A stretch of 64,000 nucleotides of DNA from NCBI RefSeq assembly GCF_014266025.1, contig NZ_JACMYC010000013.1, positions 20,649-84,648 on the forward strand. Direction: 5' to 3'. Each line of letters begins with the position of its first letter. Position 1 is the stretch's first letter. The position numbers were made by a program, and so were the translations under genes. The notes below the pieces were generated by a model. It saw only the letters and a program-made list of their open reading frames with translations. It had not been told where the DNA came from and did no database searches. The DNA is from Nocardioides deserti. Lineage in GTDB: Bacteria; Actinomycetota; Actinomycetes; Propionibacteriales; Nocardioidaceae. Shown here one piece after another: positions 33,231 to 42,273 of the stretch.

Positions 33231-34402
33231 GCGACACCGTCTCCTCCGACCTGGCCCGGCCCAGCGCCGCGTCGCCCGCGAGCCGGGTCCTCAAGGACCT
33301 GCTGCGCTCGCGCGAGCTCGCGGTGGCCGTGGTCCTCGTCCTGCTGGTCGCGGTCACGACGCTGAGGAGCGACTCGTTCCTCTTCGGCGCGACCGGCTGG
33401 CGCGACCTGCTGCTGACCCCGTCGATGCTCGTCCTCCTCGCGGTCGGCCAGACCGCGGTGATCATCACGCGCAACGTCGACCTGTCGGTCGGCTCGACCC
33501 TCGGTCTGACCGCCTACCTGACCGGCCGGTTGTTCATCGACACCAACCTGCCGATCGTCGCGGTCGTGCTGGCCGGGATCCTGATGGGTGCCGTGCTGGG
33601 TCTCGTCAACGGCGCGCTCGTGGCGTTCGGCCGCGTGCCGGCGCTCGTCATCACGCTCGGCACGATGTACATCTACCGCGGCGCCTTCCTCACCTGGGCC
33701 GGCAGCGACCGGATCAATGCCGACGACATGCCGCGCGGCTTCCGTGACCTCGGCACCGAGTCGATCCTCGGCATCCCCGTGCTGACCATCGTCGCGGTGG
33801 TCGTCCTGGTGCTGGTCGGCTACTACCTGCGCACCGCCCGCGGCGGGCGCGAGCTCTACGCGATCGGCTCGGACCCGGAGGCCGCGAAGCTCTACGGGCT
33901 CCCGGTCACCCGCCGGATCCTGTGCGCGTTCGTGCTCAGCGGCGCACTGGCCGGGCTCGCCGGCGTCGTGTCCGCAGCGCGCTTCGGCACGGTCAGCTCC
34001 AGCGTCGGGTCCGGGGTCGAGCTCGAGGCGGTCGGTGCCGCCGTCATCGGCGGCGTGGCCATCTTCGGTGGCAGCGGCACCGTCTTCGGAGCGGCTCTCG
34101 GCGCCTTCCTGCTGGTCACGATCAACCGCGCACTCCCGGTCCTGGGCATCTCCGACTTCTGGCAGCAGGCCGTCGTCGGCCTGCTCATCGTCGGCGCGAT
34201 CGTCCTCGACCGGGTCCTCGTCCGGCGCCAGGAACGGCGGCTGATCGCTGCCCGTGAGCACGGTCCGGACACGCCGACCACGCCGAGCACCCCTGCCGCG
34301 ACGGGCGGGCCGCGTCCCGCGCCGGTCGTCCCCGGTGGCGGCACGAACGCCGGCACGAGCCCTCGCCCGGGCGCCGACAGCAACGAGGAGGTCGTCCGAT
34401 GA
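33227..34402 (+). CDS. rhaP: Rhamnose ABC importer permease (first)
   Basis: 391 aa from ATG 33227, overlapping the rhaT stop by four bases (ATGA). About ten membrane helices of the BPD_transp_2 (RbsC/AraH) family are present, with NVDLSVGSTLGLTAY and the cytoplasmic-loop region GSDPEAAKLYGLPV that contacts the ATPase. A Pro/Thr/Gly-rich C-terminal tail of about 45 residues is extra to the family. It pairs with the second permease to form a heterodimeric channel. Its stop overlaps the next gene by four bases. Confidence 0.9.
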   Translation: MSDTVSSDLARPSAASPASRVLKDLLRSRELAVAVVLVLLVAVTTLRSDSFLFGATGWRDLLLTPSMLVLLAVGQTAVIITRNVDLSVGSTLGLTAYLTGRLFIDTNLPIVAVVLAGILMGAVLGLVNGALVAFGRVPALVITLGTMYIYRGAFLTWAGSDRINADDMPRGFRDLGTESILGIPVLTIVAVVVLVLVGYYLRTARGGRELYAIGSDPEAAKLYGLPVTRRILCAFVLSGALAGLAGVVSAARFGTVSSSVGSGVELEAVGAAVIGGVAIFGGSGTVFGAALGAFLLVTINRALPVLGISDFWQQAVVGLLIVGAIVLDRVLVRRQERRLIAAREHGPDTPTTPSTPAATGGPRPAPVVPGGGTNAGTSPRPGADSNEEVVR

Positions 34403-35499
34403 GCACGCTGATCGACCACCGGGACGCCCCCACCCAGGCGCCGCGGACCTACGCGGCGTACGCCCGGCCGTGGTGGCAGCGCGTGGTGTTCAGCCGCGAG
34501 TTCGCCGTCGTCGCGCTGCTCGTCGCCGCGCTGGTCTACTCGCGCTCGCAGGTCGACTACTTCGACGGCCCGCAGACGATGTACTACCTGTTCCGTGACT
34601 CCGCGAGCATCCTGCTGCTCGCGTTGCCGATGACGGCCATCATCATCACCGGCGAGATCGACCTCTCGGTCGCGAGCACCGTCGGCCTGACCAGCGTCGC
34701 GTTCGGCATGCTGCACGCCGACGCGGGGCTGTCGATGACGGTCGCGGCGCTCCTGGCCATCGTGATCGGTGCGGTCTGCGGCGCCTTCAACGGGTTCCTG
34801 GTGGCGTACGTCGGCCTGCCGTCGATCGCGGTCACCATCGGCACGCTGGCGTTGTTCCGCGGGATCGCGGCGGGCCTGCTCGGCACCGAGTCGCGGACCG
34901 ACTTCGCCGAGTCGTGGACCGACCTGGCCAAGGACCGGATCCTCGACGGCCAGCCGTACCCGATGATCCTCATCCCGTTCGTGGTGCTCGCGATCGTCTT
35001 CGCCGCGCTGCTGCACTTCTCGCCGTTCGGCCGAGGCGTCTACGAGATCGGGCTGAACGACGAGGCCGCGCACTTCACCGGCGTCGACGTGGCCCGCACC
35101 AAGGCCGTGCTGTTCGTCCTCTCCGGCGCGGTCGCCGGCTTCGTCGGGATCTACACGACCCTCGTCACGGGGGTGGCCCGAGCGGAGAACTCGGTCGGGC
35201 TGGAGCTCCAGGTCATCGCCGCGGTGCTCCTCGGCGGGGTCTCCATCTTCGGCGGCCGCGGTGCCCTGCACGGCGTGATCGCGGGCGTGCTGCTGATCGG
35301 CGTCATCCAGCGGGCGATGCTGCTCAGCGGCGAGACCATCAACATCATCAACATCGTCATCGGAGTGCTGCTGGTGCTCTCGGTGATGTCCACCAGTCTT
35401 CTCGCCGGCGCACGTCACCTGGTCGCCGCGAGCAAGGGGGCGCGCTCCTCGGGCCGTACCCCGCACAGCGACAAGACAGCACCGGCAAGCGGTCGCTGA
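34399..35499 (+). CDS. rhaQ: Rhamnose ABC importer permease (second)
   Basis: 366 aa from ATG 34399, in four-base overlap with the preceding permease gene. It is a BPD_transp_2 family membrane protein with GEIDLSVASTVGLTSV and the ATPase-contact loop LNDEAAHFTGVDV. About nine to ten helices are visible. Two distinct permeases, one double ATPase and one binding protein match the RhaSTPQ rhamnose transporter described in Rhizobium. The last 25 residues are a charged cytoplasmic tail. Confidence 0.9.
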   Translation: MSTLIDHRDAPTQAPRTYAAYARPWWQRVVFSREFAVVALLVAALVYSRSQVDYFDGPQTMYYLFRDSASILLLALPMTAIIITGEIDLSVASTVGLTSVAFGMLHADAGLSMTVAALLAIVIGAVCGAFNGFLVAYVGLPSIAVTIGTLALFRGIAAGLLGTESRTDFAESWTDLAKDRILDGQPYPMILIPFVVLAIVFAALLHFSPFGRGVYEIGLNDEAAHFTGVDVARTKAVLFVLSGAVAGFVGIYTTLVTGVARAENSVGLELQVIAAVLLGGVSIFGGRGALHGVIAGVLLIGVIQRAMLLSGETINIINIVIGVLLVLSVMSTSLLAGARHLVAASKGARSSGRTPHSDKTAPASGR

Positions 35500-35541
35500 G
35501 CTGATCCCGGCATCGCGCCGGACGAATCGAAAGGTACGAAC

Positions 35542-36576
35542 ATGTTGTTCCAGAACCGACGACTCGCGAGCCTCGCGGCCGTGACGCTGGTCGCCAGCCT
35601 CGGTCTGACCGCTTGCGGCAGCGACGACGAGGGCGGCTCGTCGAGCGGCAACGGCGGCGGCGGCGACGCCACCACCGTGACCTTCATCCCGAAGAACCTG
35701 GGTAACCCCTACTTCGACACCTCCAACGCCGGCGGCGAGAAGGCCGTCGAGGAGTTCGGCGGGGAGTACGAGGAGGTCGGTCCGGCCGAGGGTTCGCCCG
35801 ACGGCCAGGTCACCTACATCAACACCGCCACCCAGCAGGGCCGCGACGCCCTGGTGATCTCGGCGAACGACCCCGACGCGCTGTGCGACGCCATCGGCGA
35901 GGCGCGCGACGCCGACGTCAAGGTCGTCACCTTCGACGCCGACACCAACCCCGACTGCCGCGACCTGTTCATCAACCAGGCCGACTCCGCGGGCATCGCG
36001 AAGGTGCAGGTCGAGATGATCGCCGAGCAGATCGGCGACCAGGGCGAGATCGCGTTCCTCTCGGCCGCGGCCAACGCGACCAACCAGAACGAGTGGATCA
36101 AGCTCATGGAGGAGGAGATCTCCGCCAACCACCCCGACATCGAGGTCGTCGACACCGTCTACGGCGACGACGACGACCAGACCTCGTTCGACCGCACCGC
36201 GGCGCTGCTGCAGTCGCACCCGAACCTCAAGGGCATCATCTCGCCCACCACGGTCGGCATCGCGGCGGCCGCCCGCTACCTCTCCACCTCGGACGCGAAG
36301 GGCAAGGTCGCGCTGACCGGCCTCGGCACGCCGAACCAGATGCGTGAGTACGTCGAGGACGGCACCGTCACCGAGTTCGCGCTGTGGAACCCCGAGGACC
36401 TCGGCTACCTCGCGGCGTACGCCGCCAAGGCGCTCGTCGACGGCGACATCGAGGGCGAGGGCGACTCGTTCACCGCTGGCGACCTGGGCGACTTCACCGT
36501 CGACGAGGGCAACACCGTCCTCCTCGGCGAGCCGTTCCGCTTCAACGCCGACAACATCGGCGACTTCGACTTCTGA
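35542..36576 (+). CDS. rhaS: Rhamnose-binding lipoprotein of the ABC importer
   Basis: 344 aa from ATG 35542, with AAAGG eight bases upstream. The N-terminal signal peptide ends in a lipobox (GLTAC, lipidated Cys near 28) and a Gly/Ser linker. The mature part is a two-lobed Peripla_BP_4 sugar-binding protein: FIPKNLGNPYFDTSNAGG at the start, ISANDPDALC mid-lobe, and GIISPTTVGIAAAARYL in the hinge and second lobe. It captures rhamnose outside the membrane for RhaTPQ. It follows rhaQ by 42 bases and ends before a strong hairpin, which could keep its message more abundant than the downstream genes. Confidence 0.92.
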   Translation: MLFQNRRLASLAAVTLVASLGLTACGSDDEGGSSSGNGGGGDATTVTFIPKNLGNPYFDTSNAGGEKAVEEFGGEYEEVGPAEGSPDGQVTYINTATQQGRDALVISANDPDALCDAIGEARDADVKVVTFDADTNPDCRDLFINQADSAGIAKVQVEMIAEQIGDQGEIAFLSAAANATNQNEWIKLMEEEISANHPDIEVVDTVYGDDDDQTSFDRTAALLQSHPNLKGIISPTTVGIAAAARYLSTSDAKGKVALTGLGTPNQMREYVEDGTVTEFALWNPEDLGYLAAYAAKALVDGDIEGEGDSFTAGDLGDFTVDEGNTVLLGEPFRFNADNIGDFDF

Positions 36577-36613
36577 TCCGACCCGGATCGATCGAGGCTG
36601 CACCACCGCCAGA

Positions 36614-36646
36614 CCCACCGGGGCGCGCGACCCGCGCCCCGGTGGG
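36614..36646 (+). terminator. Intercistronic hairpin after rhaS
   Basis: A perfect 14-bp GC-rich stem (36614-36627 with 36633-36646) with loop CGACC starts 38 bases past the rhaS stop and 57 bases before rhaM. There is no T tract. It may terminate most transcripts from the importer promoter or protect the rhaS message from 3' decay. Confidence 0.65.
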
Positions 36647-36702
36647 GCTCCACCCCCCGGCACGATCCCGCACCACCACCCCGGTCCCCGGAAGGAGACG
36701 CC

Positions 36703-37047
36703 GTGCACCGCGTGTGCTTCCAGCTCCAGGTCAAGCCCGACCGCATCGAGGAGTACAAGAGGCGTCACCGCGCGGTCTGGCCCGACATGGTCCGTGCCCT
36801 GCACGAGACGGGCTGGCACAACTACTCGCTGTTCCTGCGTCCCGACGGCCTGCTCATCGGCTACCTCGAGACGCCCTCGCTGGAGCAGGCGCAGGCAGGG
36901 ATGGCGGCCACCGAGGTCAACGCGCGGTGGCAGGCCGAGATGGGGGAGCTGTTCGAGGAGCTGGACGGCGTCCCCCCGGACGAGGGATTCCTCGTCCTGG
37001 AGGAGGTCTTCCACCTCGAGGACCAGCTCGCCGCGCTCGACGACTGA
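36703..37047 (+). CDS. rhaM: L-rhamnose mutarotase
   Basis: 114 aa from GTG 36703 with GAAGGAG upstream. It matches RhaM over its whole length: VCFQLQVKPDRIEEY, RRHRAVWPDM with the catalytic His22 at the same position as in the E. coli enzyme, GWHNYSLFL, and NARWQAEMGELF. The enzyme interconverts alpha- and beta-L-rhamnopyranose, providing the anomer used by the isomerase. It is cytoplasmic, a dimer of alpha/beta ferredoxin-like folds. It lies between the post-rhaS hairpin and the operator of rhaI, so expression may come by read-through from the importer operon. Confidence 0.93.
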   Translation: MHRVCFQLQVKPDRIEEYKRRHRAVWPDMVRALHETGWHNYSLFLRPDGLLIGYLETPSLEQAQAGMAATEVNARWQAEMGELFEELDGVPPDEGFLVLEEVFHLEDQLAALDD

Positions 37048-37149
37048 CCCTGCTCCCGCGCGCCACCGCGCCGACCGCAGCACCAGCCCTCCCGCCACTG
37101 CGCACCTCGCGGACGCTCCGCTACCGCGGAACCCGTGTGGCTTTTCGCA

Positions 37150-37161
37150 TGAAACGTTTCA
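37150..37161. promoter_or_regulatory. Perfect LacI-type operator upstream of rhaI
   Basis: TGAAACGTTTCA is a perfect 12-bp palindrome, 13 bases before ATG 37175 and directly ahead of the ribosome site. Together with the sites at 31661 and 42274 it defines the consensus TGAAACGNTTCA. A good promoter upstream is not obvious. The site may act on a promoter overlapping it or as a roadblock to read-through from rhaM. Confidence 0.75.
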
Positions 37162-37174
37162 ATCGGAGATGACA

Positions 37175-38353
37175 ATGACTGACTTCGCCCAGGTCGCCGC
37201 CCAGCTCGAGGGCCAGGCCATCGAGCTGCCCTCGTGGGCGTTCGGCAACTCCGGCACCCGGTTCAAGGTGTTCGGCTCGCCCGGGACGGCGCGCACGGTG
37301 GAGGAGAAGATCGCCGACGCCGCGACCGTCCACCGGTTCACCGGCCTCGCGCCCTCCGTCGCCCTGCACATCCCGTGGGACCTCGTCGACGACTACGTCG
37401 CACTGCGGCGCTACGCGGAGGACCAGGGCGTGCGGCTGGGGACGATCAACTCCAACACCTTCCAGGACGACGACTACAAGCTCGGCGCCCTCACCCACAC
37501 CGACGCCAAGATCCGCCAGAAGGCGATCGACCACCACTTCGAGTGCATCGACGTGATGGACGCGACCGGCTCGCGCGACCTGAAGATCTGGCTGGCCGAG
37601 GGCAGCAACTACCCGGGCCAGGCCGACCTGCGCGGCCGCCAGGACCGGCTGCACGAGTCGCTGTCGACGATCTACGACCGCCTCGGCGAGGACCAGCGGC
37701 TGGTGCTGGAGTACAAGTTCTTCGAGCCGGCCTTCTACCACACCGACGTCCCGGACTGGGGCACGTCGTACGTCCAGGTCGCCGCTCTCGGTGACCGCGC
37801 CGTGGTCTGCCTCGACACCGGCCACCACGCGCCCGGCACCAACATCGAGTTCATCGTCATGCAGCTGCTTCGCCTGGGGAAGCTCGGCTCGTTCGACTTC
37901 AACAGCCGCTTCTACGCCGACGACGACCTCATCGTCGGCGCGGCCGACCCCTTCCAGCTGTTCCGGATCCTCTTCGAGGTGATCCGGGGCGGCGGCTACG
38001 GGCCGGCCAACCCCGACGGGCACAGCGACGTCGCGTTCATGCTCGACCAGTGCCACAACATCGAGGCGAAGATCCCCGGCCAGATCCGGTCCGTGCTCAA
38101 CGTCCAGGAGATGACCGCGCGGGCCCTCCTCGTCGACCGGGACGCGCTCACCGCCGCCCAGGAGGCCGGCGACGTGCTTGCCGCCAACGAGCTGTTCATG
38201 GACGCCTTCTCCACCGACGTCCGCGCCGACCTCGCCGCCTGGCGCGAGGAGCGCGGCCTCCCCGCCAACCCGATGCGCGCGTACGCCGAGTCGGGCCACC
38301 AGCAGCAGATCGAGGCGGACCGCATCGGCGGCACGCAGGCAGGATGGAACTGA
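37175..38353 (+). CDS. rhaI: L-rhamnose isomerase (RhaI type)
   Basis: 392 aa from ATG 37175; ATG 37169 two codons earlier is less well spaced from CGGAG. It belongs to the RhaI family (Pseudomonas stutzeri/actinobacterial type), a xylose-isomerase-like TIM barrel unlike enteric RhaA. Metal-site candidates are Glu179 (LEYKFFEP), Asp214 and His217 (LDTGHH) and Asp241/Asp249 (SFDFNSRFYADDDL). It converts L-rhamnose to L-rhamnulose in the cytoplasm with two divalent metal ions. The next gene starts four bases after its stop. A perfect operator immediately upstream puts it under control of the LacI-type regulator. Confidence 0.93.
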   Translation: MTDFAQVAAQLEGQAIELPSWAFGNSGTRFKVFGSPGTARTVEEKIADAATVHRFTGLAPSVALHIPWDLVDDYVALRRYAEDQGVRLGTINSNTFQDDDYKLGALTHTDAKIRQKAIDHHFECIDVMDATGSRDLKIWLAEGSNYPGQADLRGRQDRLHESLSTIYDRLGEDQRLVLEYKFFEPAFYHTDVPDWGTSYVQVAALGDRAVVCLDTGHHAPGTNIEFIVMQLLRLGKLGSFDFNSRFYADDDLIVGAADPFQLFRILFEVIRGGGYGPANPDGHSDVAFMLDQCHNIEAKIPGQIRSVLNVQEMTARALLVDRDALTAAQEAGDVLAANELFMDAFSTDVRADLAAWREERGLPANPMRAYAESGHQQQIEADRIGGTQAGWN

Positions 38354-38357
38354 GCAG

Positions 38358-40418
38358 ATGACCGACTCCAGCACCGCGAACCAGACGAACCCGGCGGCCG
38401 CCGCGCTCATCGAGCGCTCCAACCGGCTCGGGGCCGACCCCAAGAACACCAACTACGCCGGCGGCAACACCTCGGCCAAGGGCACCCAGACCGACCCGGT
38501 CACCGGCGAGCCGGTCGAGCTGCTGTGGGTCAAGGGCTCCGGCGGTGACCTCGGCACGCTGAAGGAGCCCGGCCTCGCCGTGCTGCGCCTGGACCGGATG
38601 CGTGCCCTCGTCGACGTCTACCCCGGCGTCGAGCGTGAGGACGAGATGGTCGCGGCGTTCGACTACTGCCTGCACGGCAAGGGCGGCGCAGCTCCGTCGA
38701 TCGACACGGCGATGCACGGCCTCGTCGACGCCGCGCACGTGGACCACCTGCACCCCGACTCCGGCATCGCGATCGCCACCGCCGCGGACGGCGAGGCGCT
38801 CACGAAGGAGATCTTCGGCGGGAAGGTCGTGTGGGTCCCGTGGCGCCGCCCGGGATTCCAGCTCGGCCTCGACATCGCCGCCATCAAGGCCGCCAACCCG
38901 AACGCGATCGGCTGCATCCTCGGCGGCCACGGCATCACCGCGTGGGGCGAGACCAGCGAGGAGGCGGAGGCCCGCTCGCTGTGGATCATCGACACCGCCG
39001 CCGACTACATCGCCGAGAACAGCAAGGCCGAGCCCTTCGGCCCCGCTCTCGAGGGGTACGCCGCGCTGCCGGACGCCGAGCGCCGCGCCAAGGCCGCCGC
39101 CCTCGCGCCGACCATCCGCGGGATCGCCTCGGCCGACCGGCCGATGGTCGGGCACTTCACCGACAGCACGGTCGTGCTCGACTTCCTCGCGCACGCCGAG
39201 CACCCCCGCCTGGCCGCGCTGGGCACCTCGTGCCCCGACCACTTCCTGCGCACCAAGGTCAAGCCGCTCGTGCTCGACCTGCCGGCGGACGCCCCGGTCG
39301 AGGACAGCATCGCCCGGCTCAAGGAGCTCGCGGTGTCCTACCGCGAGGACTACCAGGCCTACTACGACCGGCACGCCACCCCGGACAGCCCGGCCATCCG
39401 TGGCAAGGACCCGCTCATCGTGCTGGTCCCGGGCGTCGGGATGTTCTCGTTCGGCAAGGACAAGCAGACCGCACGCGTCGCCGGTGAGTTCTACGTCAAC
39501 GCGATCAACGTGATGCGCGGTGCCGAGGGCCTCTCGACCTACGCCCCGATCGACGAGGCGGAGAAGTTCCGCATCGAGTACTGGGCGCTCGAGGAGGCCA
39601 AGCTCCAGCGGATGCCGAAGCCCAAGCCGCTCGCGACCCGCATCGCCCTCGTGACCGGTGCCGCCGGCGGCATTGGCAAGGCCACCGCCAAGCGGCTCGC
39701 CGCCGAGGGGGCCTGCGTCGTCGTGGCGGACCTGTCGCTGGAGAAGGCCGAGGCGGCCGCCGCGGAGATCGGCGGCCCGGACGTGGCGGTCGGCGTCGCT
39801 GCCGACGTGAGCAAGGGCGACGCGGTCCAGTCGATGGTCGACGCCGCGGTCCTCGCCTTCGGTGGACTCGACCTGGTCGTCAACAACGCCGGCCTGTCGC
39901 TGTCCAAGGCGCTCCTGGAGACGACCGAGGCCGACTGGGACCTGCAGCACGACGTCATGGCCAAGGGCTCGTTCCTGGTGTCCAAGGCGTCCGCGAAGGT
40001 GATGGTCGAGCAGGAGATGGGTGGCGACATCGTCTACATCTCGAGCAAGAACTCGATCTTCGCCGGGCCGAACAACATCGCGTACTCGGCCGCGAAGGCC
40101 GACCAGGCGCACCAGGTCCGCCTGCTCGCGGCCGAGCTGGGTGCGCACGGGATCAAGGTCAACGGCGTGAACCCCGACGGCGTCGTCCAGGGCTCGGGCA
40201 TCTTCGCCGGCGGCTGGGGCGCCAACCGGGCCGCGGTCTACGGCGTGGAGGAGAAGGACCTGGGCAAGTTCTACGCCCAGCGCACGATCCTCAAGCGCGA
40301 GGTGCTGCCGGAGAACATCGCCAACGCGGTCTTCGTGCTCTGCAGCTCCGACCTGTCGCACACCACCGGCCTGCACGTGCCCGTCGACGCCGGCGTCGCG
40401 GCGGCGTTCCTGCGATGA
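38358..40418 (+). CDS. rhaEW: Bifunctional L-rhamnulose-1-phosphate aldolase / L-lactaldehyde dehydrogenase
   Basis: 686 aa from ATG 38358, four bases after rhaI. The N-terminal class II aldolase domain (about 1-430) has the zinc motif DHLHPDS (HxH) and a third His in GGHGITAWG. The C-terminal short-chain dehydrogenase domain (about 430-686) has TGAAGGIGKA for NAD, NNAGLS, and the catalytic Tyr-x3-Lys in YSAAK. The fusion splits L-rhamnulose 1-phosphate to dihydroxyacetone phosphate and L-lactaldehyde, then oxidises the aldehyde to L-lactate, as shown for RhaEW (YuxG-like) proteins. L-lactate is the substrate of the LutABC proteins encoded downstream. Confidence 0.92.
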   Translation: MTDSSTANQTNPAAAALIERSNRLGADPKNTNYAGGNTSAKGTQTDPVTGEPVELLWVKGSGGDLGTLKEPGLAVLRLDRMRALVDVYPGVEREDEMVAAFDYCLHGKGGAAPSIDTAMHGLVDAAHVDHLHPDSGIAIATAADGEALTKEIFGGKVVWVPWRRPGFQLGLDIAAIKAANPNAIGCILGGHGITAWGETSEEAEARSLWIIDTAADYIAENSKAEPFGPALEGYAALPDAERRAKAAALAPTIRGIASADRPMVGHFTDSTVVLDFLAHAEHPRLAALGTSCPDHFLRTKVKPLVLDLPADAPVEDSIARLKELAVSYREDYQAYYDRHATPDSPAIRGKDPLIVLVPGVGMFSFGKDKQTARVAGEFYVNAINVMRGAEGLSTYAPIDEAEKFRIEYWALEEAKLQRMPKPKPLATRIALVTGAAGGIGKATAKRLAAEGACVVVADLSLEKAEAAAAEIGGPDVAVGVAADVSKGDAVQSMVDAAVLAFGGLDLVVNNAGLSLSKALLETTEADWDLQHDVMAKGSFLVSKASAKVMVEQEMGGDIVYISSKNSIFAGPNNIAYSAAKADQAHQVRLLAAELGAHGIKVNGVNPDGVVQGSGIFAGGWGANRAAVYGVEEKDLGKFYAQRTILKREVLPENIANAVFVLCSSDLSHTTGLHVPVDAGVAAAFLR

Positions 40419-40470
40419 ATCACCCCACGAGATCGCTCCGCTGGCGCTCCACGATCCCGCGGGGACCCCG

Positions 40471-41955
40471 ATGAGCGACGCGGTCCGGGTCGCCGCGGTC
40501 GACCTCGGTGCGACCAGCGGCCGGGTGATGGCCGGGCGGGTCGGGCCGCGCTCGCTGCACCTCGAGGAGGCGCACCGCTTCCCGAACGGAGGAGTGCGCG
40601 CGCACGGCTCGTTGTTCTGGGACGTGCTGGGCATCCACCGCGAGGTGCTGGCCGGCGTCAAGGAGGTGGCGCGCACGGGGCCGTTGGACGGGATCGGGAT
40701 CGATTCCTGGGCGGTCGACTACGGCTTGCTCGACCGCGACGGCCACCTGCTCGGCAACCCCTACAGCCACCGCGACTCGCGCACCGACGGCGTCGCGGCG
40801 AGGGTGCTCCAGCAGGTGGGTGCGGAGGAGATGTACGCGACGACCGGGCTCCAGCAGCTGCCGTTCAACACGGTCTACCAGCTCGTGGCGGCCCGCGGGA
40901 CGGCGGCGCTGGAGGCGGCCGAGACGCTGCTGCTGCTCCCGGACCTGCTCGGCTACTGGTTGACCGGTGCAGTGGGCGCCGAGCGCACCAACGCCTCGAC
41001 CACCGGCCTGTACGACGTCCGCTCGCGCACGTGGGCCACGGACCTCGCCGCCCGGGTCGGCCTGCCCTGGGCGGTCCTCCCGCCGCTGCGCGAGCCGGGG
41101 GAGCTCGTCGGCACGGTCCTGCCCGAGGTCGCCGCCCAGCTCGGGTCGACGCCCGACCTGCCGGTGGTGGCGGTCGGCTCCCACGACACCGCGTCCGCGG
41201 TCGTCGGCGTGCCGGCGACCGAGGACGACTTCGCCTACATCTCCTCGGGCACCTGGTCGCTCGTCGGGCTCGAGCTGGAGAAGCCGGTGCTCACCGAGGC
41301 GGCGCGCCTGGCCGACTTCACCAACGAGGGCGGCGTCGACGGCACCGTGCGGTTCCTCAAGAACGTCATGGGCCTGTGGGTGCTCTCGGAGTCGGTCCGC
41401 TCGTGGGCCGACGAGCGGATCGCCGGCGCCGACCTGCCCTTCCTCCTGGCCGGCGCGGCCGACGCGCCGCCGCTGCGCACCGTCGTCGACATCAACGACC
41501 CCCGGCTGCTGCCGCCGGGCACGTCGGCCGCCACGAGCATGCCCGCGCGCATCGCGCGGCTCGCCGAGGAGGCCGGGGAGCCGGTGCCGCGCACGCCGGT
41601 CGCCGTCACCCGGTGCATCCTCGACAGCCTCGCCCTGGCCTACCGTCGCCACCTGCGCGCGGCGGCGGAGCTCGCGGGCCGAGCGCCGACGGTGGTGCAC
41701 GTGGTCGGCGGGGGAGCGCAGAACCACCTGCTGTGCCAGCTGACGGCGGATGCCACCGGCCTGCCGGTGCTCGCCGGGCCGTCGGAGGCCGCAGCGCTCG
41801 GCAACGTGCTCGTGCAGGCGCGTGCCCTCGGTGCGGCGCTGCCGGACCTGGCTGCCATGCGCGACCTCGTGCGGCGCACCCACGAGCTGCACCGGTTCGA
41901 GCCCCGCTCGGGCCTGGACTGGGACGCCGCCGAGGCTCGCGTCGCGAGCAGCTGA
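40471..41955 (+). CDS. rhaB: Rhamnulokinase
   Basis: 494 aa from ATG 40471. FGGY-family kinase features: phosphate-1 loop AAVDLGATSGRVMAG, the substrate-side DGIGIDSWAVDYGLLDRDG, and the ATP-site GTWSLVGLEL and VHVVGGGAQNHLL in the C-terminal half. It phosphorylates L-rhamnulose at O1 to give the aldolase substrate. It follows rhaEW by 52 bases, and a small HTH gene follows its stop by 14 bases. Confidence 0.93.
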   Translation: MSDAVRVAAVDLGATSGRVMAGRVGPRSLHLEEAHRFPNGGVRAHGSLFWDVLGIHREVLAGVKEVARTGPLDGIGIDSWAVDYGLLDRDGHLLGNPYSHRDSRTDGVAARVLQQVGAEEMYATTGLQQLPFNTVYQLVAARGTAALEAAETLLLLPDLLGYWLTGAVGAERTNASTTGLYDVRSRTWATDLAARVGLPWAVLPPLREPGELVGTVLPEVAAQLGSTPDLPVVAVGSHDTASAVVGVPATEDDFAYISSGTWSLVGLELEKPVLTEAARLADFTNEGGVDGTVRFLKNVMGLWVLSESVRSWADERIAGADLPFLLAGAADAPPLRTVVDINDPRLLPPGTSAATSMPARIARLAEEAGEPVPRTPVAVTRCILDSLALAYRRHLRAAAELAGRAPTVVHVVGGGAQNHLLCQLTADATGLPVLAGPSEAAALGNVLVQARALGAALPDLAAMRDLVRRTHELHRFEPRSGLDWDAAEARVASS

Positions 41956-41969
41956 GCGACCGCCGCGTC

Positions 41970-42185
41970 GTGAGCAGCTCTCCGGAGGAGTCGTGGCGCC
42001 CCGAGCTGCACGAGCGCGACCTCCTGGGGCTGCTCGCGCGCGGGCAGACCGTCGACGCCGCGGCGCGACAGCTCGGGATCTCCTCGCGCACGGCGCGCCG
42101 GCGGTTGCGAGCGCTCGCGGACGGCCTCGGCGTCGACACCACGATCGAGGTCGTGGTCCGGGCGGTGCGCGACGGGCACATCTGA
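41970..42185 (+). CDS. Small LuxR/GerE-type helix-turn-helix protein
   Basis: 71 aa from GTG 41970, 14 bases after rhaB. Almost the whole protein is one HTH domain: ERDLLGLLARGQTVDAAARQLGIS followed by the recognition helix SRTARRRLRALADGLG, then a C-terminal dimer-type helix ending VVVRAVRDGHI. There is no receiver or ligand domain, so it resembles a free-standing GerE-like DNA-binding module. It may be an accessory regulator of the rhamnose operon, but no target is evident. The composition continues smoothly from the neighbouring genes. Confidence 0.6.
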   Translation: MSSSPEESWRPELHERDLLGLLARGQTVDAAARQLGISSRTARRRLRALADGLGVDTTIEVVVRAVRDGHI

Positions 42186-42226
42186 GCTGCCTGCTGTCCG
42201 GATGCGGCCACGACCGCCCCGAGCCG

Positions 42227-42256
42227 TTGACGTGACGGCTGTCACGAACCTACTGT
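42227..42256 (+). promoter_or_regulatory. Promoter of the rhamnosidase-lutABC operon
   Basis: TTGACG (42227-42232) and TACTGT (42251-42256) are separated by 18 bases, the same architecture as the promoter before rhaT. The operator begins 17 bases after the -10 box. The first stretch, TTGACGTGACGGCTGTCACG, also contains a GTGACGGCTGTCAC inverted repeat. Confidence 0.6.
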
Positions 42257-42273
42257 CGGGCCGCCGGGACCGC

